DNA of 64,000 nt, from NCBI RefSeq assembly GCF_000271845.1, contig NZ_JH719395.1, positions 3,342,253 through 3,406,252 on the forward strand, read 5' to 3'. Both the position numbers and the translations under genes were made by a program. The notes under the pieces are model-generated. The model had not been told where the DNA came from, searched no databases, and saw nothing but the letters and a program-made list of their open reading frames with translations. This DNA is from Rhizobium leguminosarum bv. trifolii WSM2297. GTDB taxonomy: Bacteria > Pseudomonadota > Alphaproteobacteria > Rhizobiales > Rhizobiaceae. Below, piece after piece: positions 28,504 to 36,719 of this stretch (position 1 is its first letter; every line of letters starts with the position of its first letter).

Positions 28504-29390
28504 GATGCGGCACCTCCACGAAGACGGGGAAGGATGAGCGCCACGGTCACCAGCACCGCCGTCACGAAATTGAGGTCGGACGCCTGCAGGCCGATGACGT
28601 CGCTGGAAAGCGCCAGCTGGATCGCGATGCGATAAAGGATCGAGCCGAGCACGCAGCCGATCAACGCGATCAGCAGGCCACGGCGTCCGAGCAATGTCTC
28701 GCCGATAATGACGGCGGCAAGCCCGACGACGATGGTGCCGACGCCGGAAGTGACGTCGGCAAAGCCGTTGGTCTGGGCAAACAATGCACCGCCGAACGCC
28801 ACCAGCGCATTCGAGATCGCCATGCCGAGATAGATCTGCCGGCTGGTATCGACGCCCTGGGCCCGGGCCATCCGCGCATTGGCGCCGGTCGCGCGCATGG
28901 CCAGCCCGGCATCGCTTTCGAGGAAACGCCAGACCAGGATGAGCGCGACGATCACAAGAACGCCGACGAACAGCGGCCGCACATAGAAATCGCGAAGACC
29001 GTGGCCGAAGAACGGGCTGATCATCGTATCGGCATTGATGAGGGCGACATTGGGTTTGCCCATCACCCTGAGATTGACCGAAAACAGCGCGATCATCGTC
29101 AGGATCGAGGCCAGCAGGTTGAGGATCTTGAAGCGCACATTGAGCAGCGCCGTCACCATGCCGGCGCCGGCACCGGCCGCCATCGCGACCACAGCTGCAA
29201 GCCAGGCATTGACGCCGGCAATGATCAGGACGGCGGTCACCGCCGCGCCGAGCGGAAACGAGCCGTCGACCGTCAGATCGGGAAAGTCGAGAATGCGGAA
29301 GGCAAGATAGACCCCAAGGGCGACGAAGGAATAGACCAGTCCGAGTTCGACGGCCCCCCAGAATGCGATTTGGCTCAAGGCTTTCAGCAC
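28500..29390 (-). CDS. TrpY-type ABC transporter permease
   Basis: 296 aa, about nine hydrophobic segments. FWGAVELGLVYSFVALGVYLAFRILDFPDLTVDGSFPLGAAV is the N-terminal signature of the branched-chain-permease-like family that pairs with ABC_sub_bind proteins, and AMRATGANARMARAQGVDTSRQIYLGMAISNALVAFGGALFAQ holds the EAA-like loop. Its stop overlaps the ATPase start. 111 bases separate it from the binding protein gene upstream. Confidence 0.92.
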   Translation of the reverse strand: MLKALSQIAFWGAVELGLVYSFVALGVYLAFRILDFPDLTVDGSFPLGAAVTAVLIIAGVNAWLAAVVAMAAGAGAGMVTALLNVRFKILNLLASILTMIALFSVNLRVMGKPNVALINADTMISPFFGHGLRDFYVRPLFVGVLVIVALILVWRFLESDAGLAMRATGANARMARAQGVDTSRQIYLGMAISNALVAFGGALFAQTNGFADVTSGVGTIVVGLAAVIIGETLLGRRGLLIALIGCVLGSILYRIAIQLALSSDVIGLQASDLNFVTAVLVTVALILPRLRGGAAS

Positions 29391-29501
29391 CTTTTTGATG
29401 TCCGTTCCGCCCGTCGCGAAACCGCAGCTTTTTAATACGAAGAGCCGCCCCCGTGCAAACGGGAGCGGCTGTATCCGACTAAACGTTGACGTGACGGCCG
29501 A

Positions 29502-30455
29502 TTATTCAATGACCTTGTTGGCGCGCGAAAGTACGCTCTGCGGCAGGGTGACGCCCATCTTGGCCGCAGCCGCCTTGTTGACGACGAGATCGCTGCCGGC
29601 GGCGGTCTTGACGGCGATATCGCCCGGGTTTTCGCCCTTCAGCACACGCACGACAATGTCGCCTGTCTGCTTGCCGACATCGTAATAGTTGAAGCCGAGG
29701 GCGGCGATCGAACCGCGCGAAACCGAATCCGTATCGGCGGTGAAGAGCGGCAGCTTGCTCTCTTCGGCAACCGCGACGGCGCCTTCCAGCGCCGAGATGA
29801 TCGTGTTGTCGGTCGGGATATAGATCGCATCGGCACGGCCAACGAGGGCGCGGGCCGCACCCTGGACCTCGGCCGATTTGGTGGCGGCTGATTCCACAAC
29901 CTTCAGGCCGGCCTTTTCGGCTTCGGCCTTCAGCACGGTGAGCAGCGAAACGGAATTCGCCTCGCCTGAGTTGTAGAGATAGCCGATGGTTTTCACTTCA
30001 GGCAGGATTTCCTTGATCAGCGCGAGGTGCTCGGCGACCGGCGACATGTCGGAAAGGCCGGTGACGTTGCCGCCGGGCTTGTCCATGTTCTTGACGAGCT
30101 GGGCGCCGAGCGGATCGGACACCGCGGTGAAGACGACCGGAATGTCGCGCGTCGAGGAGACGACCGCCTGGGCCGAGGGCGTGGAGATCGGCACGATGAC
30201 ATTCGGCTCGTCGCCGGCGAACTGGCGGGCGATCTGAGCTGCCGTCGCCGGATTGCCTTGCGCCGACTCGAACACGAATTTCAGGTTCTCGCCTTCCTTG
30301 TAGCCGGCGGCCGTCAGCGCATCGAGAACGCCCTTGCGCGCTGCATCCAGCGCCGGATGCTCGACGATCGCCGTCACGGCGACCGTCACATTATCAGCCC
30401 TCGCGGGCAGGGAAAGCGCTAAAGTGGCGGCGAGAGCGAGTAAAATCGAGCGCAT
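29502..30455 (-). CDS. TrpX-type ABC substrate-binding protein
   Basis: 317 aa. A signal peptide (MRSILLALAATLALSLPARA) precedes a two-lobed binding domain of the ABC_sub_bind (DUF534) family: VAVTAIVEHPALDAARKGVLDAL, VPISTPSAQAVV and IYIPTDNTIISAL are its landmarks. The family binds tryptophan/tyrosine in streptococci and perhaps other small compounds here. The ATG is preceded by AGGAGG six bases away, which decides it over one ten codons upstream. Confidence 0.93.
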   Translation of the reverse strand: MRSILLALAATLALSLPARADNVTVAVTAIVEHPALDAARKGVLDALTAAGYKEGENLKFVFESAQGNPATAAQIARQFAGDEPNVIVPISTPSAQAVVSSTRDIPVVFTAVSDPLGAQLVKNMDKPGGNVTGLSDMSPVAEHLALIKEILPEVKTIGYLYNSGEANSVSLLTVLKAEAEKAGLKVVESAATKSAEVQGAARALVGRADAIYIPTDNTIISALEGAVAVAEESKLPLFTADTDSVSRGSIAALGFNYYDVGKQTGDIVVRVLKGENPGDIAVKTAAGSDLVVNKAAAAKMGVTLPQSVLSRANKVIE

Positions 30456-30548
30456 GGGTGTCCTCCTGAATGATTTTGGCGGCACTATTAGGAAAAGCGC
30501 ATGCTTAAATCAATGCAGGAGAATTGTAGCGAGGATCAAACTTGCTGA

Positions 30549-31775
30549 TCAGTCGTCGGCGCCGTGATTGGCGATCATCATCGCCTCGAAGGCCAGGCGC
30601 TCGGTCTTGCGCATGCGTTCGGACTCCGATTTCAGCTGGCCGCAGGCCGCAAGAATGTCGCGGCCGCGCGGCGTGCGGATCGGCGAGGCGTAACCGGCCG
30701 AGTTGATGAAATCGGCGAACTTCTCGATCTGCTCCCAGTCGGAACACTGGTAATTGGTGCCGGGCCAGGGATTGAACGGAATGAGATTGATCTTCGCCGG
30801 CACGCCATTCAAGAGCTTGATCAGCCCCTTGGCGTCTTCCAGGCTGTCATTGACATCCTTCAGCATCACATATTCGAAGGTGATGCGCCGCGCATTGGAA
30901 AGGCCGGGATAGGCCTTGCATGCCTCGATCAGCTCCTTCAGCGGATACTTCTTATTGATCGGCACCAGAATGTCGCGCAGGTCATCGCGTACCGCATGCA
31001 GCGAGATCGCCAGCATGACGCCGATCTCCTCGCCGGTGCGGAAAATCTCCGGCACGACGCCGGAGGTGGAAAGCGTCACGCGCCTCCTCGACAACGACAG
31101 GCCGTCGCCATCCGTGGCGATCAGCAATGCCTGCTTGACGGCGTCGAAATTATAGAGCGGCTCACCCATGCCCATCATCACGATATTGCTGACCTTGCGG
31201 CCCTCGGCAGGCATGATCGTGCCCTGCGGCGCTTCGCGATCCGGGAAGTCGCCAAGCCGGTCGCGGGCAAGCAGCAACTGTGAGAGGATCTCTTCGGCCG
31301 TCAGGTTACGCACCAGACGCTGCGTCCCGGTGTGACAGAAGGAACAGGTAAGAGTACAGCCGACCTGGCTGGAAATACACAGCGTGCCGCGGCCCTCTTC
31401 CGGAATGTACACGGCTTCGATCTCGACCGGGCGGCCTGCGCCGCGCGGGGGAAAACGCAGCAGCCATTTGCGGGTTCCGTCGTTCGAAACCTGCTCCTCG
31501 ACGATCTCCGGACGCGCGATGGTGAAATGCTGCTTCAGCATCTCCCGCATGTCCTTGGCGACATTGGTCATATGGTCGAAGTCGGAGACGCCGCGCACAT
31601 AGATCCAGTTCCACAGCTGCGCGACGCGCATCTTGATCTGCTTCTCGGCCACACCCTTTTCCCGCAGTGCCGCCGCCATTTCCTGGCGCGACAGCCCGAT
31701 CAGGGACGGCTTTTCGAGGCTGGCTGGCGTGCGCGCCTGTGGCTTGGTGACAGTGATCGCATCCATGACGGACAT
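30549..31775 (-). CDS. rlmN: Dual-specificity RNA methyltransferase RlmN
   Basis: 408 aa. A radical-SAM enzyme that makes 2-methyladenosine in 23S rRNA (A2503) and some tRNAs. The iron-sulfur cysteines C140-x3-C144-x2-C147 are in [11 protein letters not shown], Cys133 (TLCISS) and the Cys in ILAACGQLK are the pair of methyl-transfer cysteines. The start [12 protein letters not shown] was taken because upstream ATGs add residues without family similarity, though no start has a strong ribosome site. The gene is followed by trpX after 93 bases. Confidence 0.95.
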   Translation of the reverse strand: MSVMDAITVTKPQARTPASLEKPSLIGLSRQEMAAALREKGVAEKQIKMRVAQLWNWIYVRGVSDFDHMTNVAKDMREMLKQHFTIARPEIVEEQVSNDGTRKWLLRFPPRGAGRPVEIEAVYIPEEGRGTLCISSQVGCTLTCSFCHTGTQRLVRNLTAEEILSQLLLARDRLGDFPDREAPQGTIMPAEGRKVSNIVMMGMGEPLYNFDAVKQALLIATDGDGLSLSRRRVTLSTSGVVPEIFRTGEEIGVMLAISLHAVRDDLRDILVPINKKYPLKELIEACKAYPGLSNARRITFEYVMLKDVNDSLEDAKGLIKLLNGVPAKINLIPFNPWPGTNYQCSDWEQIEKFADFINSAGYASPIRTPRGRDILAACGQLKSESERMRKTERLAFEAMMIANHGADD

Positions 31776-31972
31776 TGGTATCATCCCGAATTCGAACATG
31801 TACCGCCCTAAGGGCCCGCGGACTTCAGGGGGTAAGCCGGAAGACTTGCGAGCGCATGGCGGCACATGGGCAGAAATTGAATGGCGGAGCGGCGACTGAT
31901 ATCGCGAGCTGCCTGCTGTTGGCGCGGGCTTTAGCATCATTTTGGCCGCGCGTCACTAGAGATAGAAATGGT

Positions 31973-31996
31973 GAGGGCCGGCGCAAGGCCGGCCCT
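31973..31996 (-). terminator. Possible terminator after the IalB-like gene
   Basis: AGGGCCGG pairs with CCGGCCCT around a seven-base loop about 28 bases after the stop of the IalB-like gene. The T tract is weak (ATTTCTAT). Confidence 0.5.
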
Positions 31997-32023
31997 CTGA
32001 AACTCTGCGGTTGGAAAGACCGC

Positions 32024-32533
32024 TTACTTGCAGCTTTCGATCTGCTTCAGCGCCGCCGAGATGCCCGAGAGCGAATAGCTGTAGGAGGTGCCGGTACCCT
32101 TGCGCGAAACGGCATTGACCGTCATCGAATGACCCGTCTTCATCGCCGCGACCAGGGCCGGCTCCTGCGCCGCATTCTCGACCCAGCCGGCCTTGTCCTT
32201 GGTGAACATCACGAAGGTCTTGTTGTCGATGACGACGTTGATCTTCGAATTTTCCTTCACCGTGTAGCCCATCATCGCCTGCGGTTCGTAGGAGATGTTC
32301 TGGCCCGGACGCTGCGAGACGATGAAGAAGTTGTCGCCGTGGTCGACGCTGGCCGGCTGCTTTGCCGTCGGAACGGACAGCACATAGCAGACGGTGCTGC
32401 TGCCCGCCTTGTAGGAGTAGGCGCCCCATGCCTGGAACTGCTGGATGCGGTTCGGCGCGGCCTGCTGCGCTGCCGCAACTCCGGCCATGACAAGGGTGAG
32501 TGCGAGAGCGGATACGATACTTTTTACAAACAT
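32024..32533 (-). CDS. Invasion-associated locus B (IalB) family protein
   Basis: 169 aa, exported: signal peptide with cleavage near AGVAAAQQ. The IalB domain follows (FQAWGAYSYKAGSSTVCYVLS, and NISYEPQAMMGYTVKEN); the pair of cysteines in STVCYV and at the C-terminus (IESCK) fits an extracytoplasmic disulfide. IalB of Bartonella is linked to erythrocyte invasion; in rhizobia it is just a common envelope protein of unknown role. CAGGAATCC precedes the ATG, which decides the start. Confidence 0.88.
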   Translation of the reverse strand: MFVKSIVSALALTLVMAGVAAAQQAAPNRIQQFQAWGAYSYKAGSSTVCYVLSVPTAKQPASVDHGDNFFIVSQRPGQNISYEPQAMMGYTVKENSKINVVIDNKTFVMFTKDKAGWVENAAQEPALVAAMKTGHSMTVNAVSRKGTGTSYSYSLSGISAALKQIESCK

Positions 32534-32868
32534 GGATTCCTGCCGGTTCTTGCGATCAAGGCCCGAAGCGATCATAGCGGGCGCCGCATAATCACGATCT
32601 GCTTTATTTTGACTTAATTCAGGTTACCAAATGGTCAACAATAGCTGCGATTTGTATCTGCCTGTGTCATTTCAGCTCGAGTGTCAATTTTCGACCCTTT
32701 GACGGTATCGGCCGCGACACCGTGACCCGATGGCACTGGCCGTCCGTTCGGCTGAATTTAAGACACAAAGATTCAGGCAAGAGTTTGACCTTTCCCAATT
32801 CCGTTGTACCTCATTAACACTTGGAAATACGGTACGAAATTATTGCCGCAGGGGGCTCGTGAGGAGAC
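32534..32868. other. Intergenic region between IalB-like and ECF sigma genes
   Basis: 335 bases between divergent genes; no reading frame or RNA recognised. TTTGACC at 32786 and GGAAATACGGTAC near 32823 could be parts of the sigma-factor promoter, but no clear -35/-10 pair fits. Confidence 0.35.
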
Positions 32869-33429
32869 ATGGATGCCGAGGAAAGACAGCGTTTCGCTGC
32901 CCTCGCGAAGGCCGTCGCCAGAGATCGCGACCAGCAGGCCTTTTCCGTCCTGTTCGACTATTTCGCACCCCGGCTGAAGGCGTGGCTGATGCGCCAGAAA
33001 ATGACATCGGCCGAGGCCGAGGAACTGGTACAGGAGATCATGATCGTGCTCTGGCACAAGGCGGATCTCTATGATGCCACCCGATCCTCGCTCTCGACCT
33101 GGCTTTTCCGCATTGCCCGCAACCGCCGCATCGACCTGCAGCGCCGCACCAACACCCGCATCTTCGACGAGACCGATCCGGCCCTGCAGCCGCCGGCCGA
33201 GATCGGCGCGGAGGAAATCATCGCCAATGACGATCGCGACGCCAAGATCCGCGCCGCCGTCGGCCAACTGCCGGAGGAGCAGCGCGACATGCTGCGTGCC
33301 GCCTTCTTCCTCGGGCAATCGCATTCGGAAATCGCCGAAGCGACCGGGCTGCCGCTCGGTACGGTGAAATCGCGTATCCGGCTTGCCTTCGGCAAGCTCC
33401 GCAAGGTGCTGGAGCGAGAAATCGCCTAG
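32869..33429 (+). CDS. ECF-type RNA polymerase sigma factor
   Basis: 186 aa. Region 2 (about 20-90: FSVLFDYFAPRLKAWLMRQKMTSAEAEELVQEIMIVLWHKADLYD...STWLFRIARNRRIDLQRR) binds the -10 and core polymerase, and region 4 (about 125-185: LPEEQRDMLRAAFFLGQSHSEIAEATGLPLGTVKSRIRLAFGKLRK) the -35. GAGGAG precedes the ATG. ECF factors are normally held by an anti-sigma gene downstream; here the next gene is a convergent DUF1232 gene that overlaps it by 4 bases, so this one looks solitary. Regulon unknown. Confidence 0.94.
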   Translation: MDAEERQRFAALAKAVARDRDQQAFSVLFDYFAPRLKAWLMRQKMTSAEAEELVQEIMIVLWHKADLYDATRSSLSTWLFRIARNRRIDLQRRTNTRIFDETDPALQPPAEIGAEEIIANDDRDAKIRAAVGQLPEEQRDMLRAAFFLGQSHSEIAEATGLPLGTVKSRIRLAFGKLRKVLEREIA

Positions 33430-33818
33430 ATGGTTTTCATCGTTTCTTCACTCCGGTCGGCCAGAACACGGTCGGCTGCCTCGTAATGGCCGGGCCGGAT
33501 ATGGCCGCGCACCATGGCGAAGGCGGCCGAGAGCACGGCGATGTCGTCGGAAAAGCCGATGACGGCGAAAACATCGGGAATCATGTCGATCGGCATGACG
33601 AAATAGGCGAGTGCCGCAAGCAGCACGCCGCGCACCTTTGTCGGCGTCTGCGGATCGAGCGCGCAGTAGAAACCGGCGACCACATCGCGGGAGAAGGGAA
33701 TTTGCCGAACTGCCCGCCGGAATGTCGGCCAGAATTTCTGCCTTACGGTCTTCTCCCGTCGACTCTGGGTGTCCTCGTCGCCCGGCAACAGGATTTCCCC
33801 GAATTTGACCTCATCCAT
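33426..33818 (-). CDS. DUF1232 (YkvA-like) protein
   Basis: 130 aa. RDVVAGFYCALDPQTPTKVRGVLLAALAYFVMPIDMIPDVFAVIGFSDDIAVLSAAFAMVRGHI is the DUF1232 signature, two helices around PIDMIPDV, probably membrane-associated. Function unknown. The shorter ATG (MDEVKFGEILL) has AAAGGGA upstream; the first ATG adds 18 basic residues. Overlaps the end of the convergent sigma-factor gene by 4 bases. Confidence 0.87.
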   Translation of the reverse strand: MDEVKFGEILLPGDEDTQSRREKTVRQKFWPTFRRAVRQIPFSRDVVAGFYCALDPQTPTKVRGVLLAALAYFVMPIDMIPDVFAVIGFSDDIAVLSAAFAMVRGHIRPGHYEAADRVLADRSEETMKTI

Positions 33819-33884
33819 CCCTGCATCCCTTTCGTCCAAGCGAACATATGGTGATGGCGGCCGGGCTTTCAATCGGCCTCGCTT

Positions 33885-34190
33885 TCAAACGATACGTCGC
33901 GCCGCAGCCTTCTCCATGGCTTTGGCCAGCTTGAAATCCAACTCCGTCAGTCCCCCCGCATCATGCGTGTTCAGCGTCACATCTACCCTTGAATAGACGT
34001 TGAACCATTCGGGATGATGGTTGAGCTTCTCGGCCGTGATCGCTGCCTCCGTCATGAAGCCGAACGCCTCGATGAAATTTGAAAACTTGAATGTCTTCGA
34101 TATCGAAGAGGCCGCATCATTGAGCACCCAGCCGGCAAGCCCGACCAGTTGCGCCTCGACCGCCGCCCGTTCCAGTTTTTCCATTTTCAT
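33885..34190 (-). CDS. phhB: 4a-hydroxytetrahydrobiopterin dehydratase
   Basis: 101 aa, the normal size of pterin-4a-carbinolamine dehydratase. EKLNHHPEWFNVYSRVDVTLNTHDAGGLTELD carries the family active-site histidines 58, 59 and 76 and Pro60. It recycles the pterin cofactor of aromatic amino-acid hydroxylases, but no hydroxylase gene is in the window. 66 bases separate it from the DUF1232 gene; the two may be co-transcribed. Confidence 0.95.
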   Translation of the reverse strand: MKMEKLERAAVEAQLVGLAGWVLNDAASSISKTFKFSNFIEAFGFMTEAAITAEKLNHHPEWFNVYSRVDVTLNTHDAGGLTELDFKLAKAMEKAAARRIV

Positions 34191-34225
34191 GCGATCGTCC
34201 TCTCATCTGTCCAACAGGCCTACCG

Positions 34226-34726
34226 ATGAAACGCATCAGCATCCTCTTCGTTTGCATGGGCAATATATGCCGTTCTCCGCTCGCCGAGGGAATTTTTCGT
34301 TACCTCGTTGCCGAGGCGGACCTGGCCGGCCAGTTCACCATCGATTCCGCCGGCACCGGCGGCTGGCATGAAGGCAAGCCGCCCGACCGGCGTTCGATTG
34401 CCACCGCCGAAAGCCACGGCATCGATATTTCAGGGCAGCGTGCCCGCCGAATCCGCTCCAGCGATTTCAAGGATTTCGATCTGATCGTGGCAATGGACCG
34501 CGACAACTTGGCGGCGCTCGAAAAGATCGCGCCGCCTGAGACGACTCTTCGCCTGTTCGGCGATCTCGCGCTGGGAACGGGAGAGAATATTCCCGATCCC
34601 TATTATGGCGGCCCGGCAGGTTTCGAGCTGGTTTACACCAGGCTCTTGACCGGCTGCAGCAGCCTGCTCGAAGCGCTGGGCGCCGAGCGCGCCTCGTGGA
34701 GAGGGAACACTTCCTCGGTGAGGTAA
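34226..34726 (+). CDS. Low molecular weight protein-tyrosine phosphatase
   Basis: 166 aa. FVCMGNICRSPLAEGIF (8-24) contains the phosphate loop C10-x5-R16, and NIPDPYYGG holds the general-acid Asp of the DPYY motif. The enzyme removes phosphate from tyrosines of proteins such as bacterial tyrosine kinases; target unknown. Its C-terminal part overlaps the convergent thpR gene by 94 bases. The start MKRISILFVC is the only reasonable one. Confidence 0.95.
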   Translation: MKRISILFVCMGNICRSPLAEGIFRYLVAEADLAGQFTIDSAGTGGWHEGKPPDRRSIATAESHGIDISGQRARRIRSSDFKDFDLIVAMDRDNLAALEKIAPPETTLRLFGDLALGTGENIPDPYYGGPAGFELVYTRLLTGCSSLLEALGAERASWRGNTSSVR

Positions 34727-35226
34727 GGCCCGCCGCCGACCGATTCGCGCGACGACAGCAGCACGAAGCGCGGCGCTGTGAAGGTTGACGTGTGGAAATT
34801 GCCGCGTCCGGCCAGATATTGCACGACATCGTCGAGCCGCGACGATTTGAGCCGTGCCAGCGTCACATGCGGCGTAAATTTGCGCGGATCCGGCGGCAGG
34901 CCGATGCGCTGGCAGATGCGCTCGATCTCGCCCTGCAGGGCGTACATCTCCGGCGATTGCGAGACGCCGGCCCAGACCGAATGCGGCTTCTTCGAGCCGA
35001 AGGAACCGATGCCTTCGAGCCGGAACTGGAATTCCGGCCGGTCGATCCGGTCGAGGCGTTCTACGATTTCATCGGCCGTGCGGCCGTCGACATCACCGAT
35101 AAAGCGCAGGGTGATGTGGTAATTCTCCACATCGATCCATCGTGCTCCGGGGAGGCCACCGCGCAGCAATGAAAGGCTCATCGCCGCATTGCGCGGAATT
35201 TCGAGGGCGGTAAACAGTCTCGGCAT
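34633..35226 (-). CDS. thpR: RNA 2',3'-cyclic phosphodiesterase (2H family)
   Basis: 197 aa. Two histidine motifs, HITL (37-40) and HVTL (120-123), mark the 2H phosphoesterase fold; LFTALEIP starts it. It opens 2',3'-cyclic ends of RNA, and was formerly called 2'-5' RNA ligase. The ATG starting MPRLFTALEIPRNA was chosen over one 15 codons upstream. The last 94 bases are shared with the phosphatase gene on the other strand, and the C-terminal 25 residues have no conserved motif. Confidence 0.93.
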   Translation of the reverse strand: MPRLFTALEIPRNAAMSLSLLRGGLPGARWIDVENYHITLRFIGDVDGRTADEIVERLDRIDRPEFQFRLEGIGSFGSKKPHSVWAGVSQSPEMYALQGEIERICQRIGLPPDPRKFTPHVTLARLKSSRLDDVVQYLAGRGNFHTSTFTAPRFVLLSSRESVGGGPYLTEEVFPLHEARSAPSASSRLLQPVKSLV

Positions 35227-35294
35227 AACGAGCACTCCCCGAATCTTTTGCAGGTGCTTACACGGAATCATGCAATCAATGACTGCGCAAGCCC

Positions 35295-35939
35295 CTATTT
35301 CTTCACAGTAGAAATCGTTCCGACGAAATTTGTGACATCGGCTTCCATCTTTCCGACCATGACGTTGATGCCTTGCGTATTGGGATGCATCCCGTCCTCA
35401 AGTTTCAGCCCCGCATCCAGCGCCACGCCGTCGAGGAAGAAGGCATAAAGCGGAACCCCATGTTTTTCCGAAAGCTTCCGGTAGATCGGATTGAAGCGTG
35501 CGGCATAATCCGCGCCCATATTGGGCGGCGCCATCATGCCGACGAGCAGCACGGCGATGCCACGCTCTTTCAGCCGGGCAATCATCTGGTCGAGGTTCTT
35601 CTCGCTTTCCGCAGGCGGAATGCCGCGTAGCGCATCGTTGGCGCCGAGCTCCAGAATGACGCCGTCGGTGCCGTCGGGCACCGACCAGTCGATCCGCGCA
35701 AGGCCCGCCGTCGTCGTGTCGCCGGAGACCCCGGCATTGGCGATCGTGACGTCGAGCCCCTTCGCTTTCAGCGCTGCCTGCAGCTTTTCCGGAAAGCCGT
35801 CGCCGGGCGGCAGCTGATAGCCCGCCATCAAACTGTCCCCAAAACCGACGAGATTGATCGTCCGGGCATTCGCTCCAGCGGCGAACAACAGTGAGACGGC
35901 AATGACGGTGAATTGAAGCGCGGCAACTTTAAATCTCAT
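35295..35939 (-). CDS. GDSL arylesterase / lysophospholipase (TesA-like)
   Basis: 214 aa. Signal peptide (1-25), then GFGDSLMAGYQLP with the nucleophile Ser36, GANDALRG (block III Asn) and DGMHPNTQG with the catalytic Asp and His. A periplasmic multifunctional esterase/thioesterase of the TesA type. It is divergent from a YbbA/YbbP-type ABC pair; the tesA-ybbA-ybbP order is also seen in E. coli. Real substrate unknown. Confidence 0.93.
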   Translation of the reverse strand: MRFKVAALQFTVIAVSLLFAAGANARTINLVGFGDSLMAGYQLPPGDGFPEKLQAALKAKGLDVTIANAGVSGDTTTAGLARIDWSVPDGTDGVILELGANDALRGIPPAESEKNLDQMIARLKERGIAVLLVGMMAPPNMGADYAARFNPIYRKLSEKHGVPLYAFFLDGVALDAGLKLEDGMHPNTQGINVMVGKMEADVTNFVGTISTVKK

Positions 35940-36011
35940 TCTGGCTTCCCTAGATTGGCGAAGTGCCGTTATGCGGCCATTCGATTATGGATTTATATAG
36001 GGCGATTTCTG

Positions 36012-36719
36012 TTGGCTAAAACCATCATCGAGTTGAAGGGTGCCGATCTGACGCTTGGCAGTGCGGCCGCTTCCGTGCATGTGCTGAAGGGCATCGATCT
36101 CGATATCGCGTCAGGCGAATCCGTCGGCATCGTCGGTCCGTCGGGTTCCGGCAAGTCGACCCTGCTGATGGTGCTCGCCGGGCTGGAGAAGCTCGACAGC
36201 GGCGAGATCAACATCAACGACACGCCGCTCCACGCGCTGAGCGAGGATCAGGTGGCGGATTTCCGCGGCCGCAACATCGGCATTGTCTTCCAGTCCTTCC
36301 ACCTGATTGCCAATATGACGGCGCTGGAAAACGTCGCCGTGCCGCTCGAACTCGCCAATGTCGGCAACGCCTTCGAGATCGCCCATCGCGAGCTGAAATC
36401 GGTCGGACTCGGTGAACGGCTGAACCACTATCCCGGCCAGCTTTCCGGCGGCGAACAGCAGCGCGTGGCGATCGCCAGGGCGCTTGCCCCGTCGCCGGCC
36501 CTGCTGATCGCCGATGAACCCACAGGCAATCTCGACACCGAGACCGGCCGCCAGATCGCCGACCTCTTGTTTTCCAAGCAGGCCGAACGCGGCATGACCC
36601 TGCTTCTCGTCACCCACGACGTCTCGCTGGCAAACCGCTGCTCGCGCCAGATCCGCGTCCGTTCCGGCAGGATCGAAGGCGACAGCGCCACCCGCCACAG
36701 CGAGGCAGCGATCGCATGA
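36012..36719 (+). CDS. ABC transporter ATP-binding protein (YbbA/LolD-like)
   Basis: 235 aa. Walker A GPSGSGKST (42-50), signature LSGGEQQRVAIARAL, Walker B LLIADEPTGNLD and the H-loop VTHD are complete. The YbbA/LolD/MacB class powers non-transport machines that release or process envelope components. I take the TTG (AKTIIELKG follows); the frame upstream runs antisense to the esterase gene and has no family similarity. Its stop overlaps the permease start. Confidence 0.9.
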   Translation: MAKTIIELKGADLTLGSAAASVHVLKGIDLDIASGESVGIVGPSGSGKSTLLMVLAGLEKLDSGEININDTPLHALSEDQVADFRGRNIGIVFQSFHLIANMTALENVAVPLELANVGNAFEIAHRELKSVGLGERLNHYPGQLSGGEQQRVAIARALAPSPALLIADEPTGNLDTETGRQIADLLFSKQAERGMTLLLVTHDVSLANRCSRQIRVRSGRIEGDSATRHSEAAIA

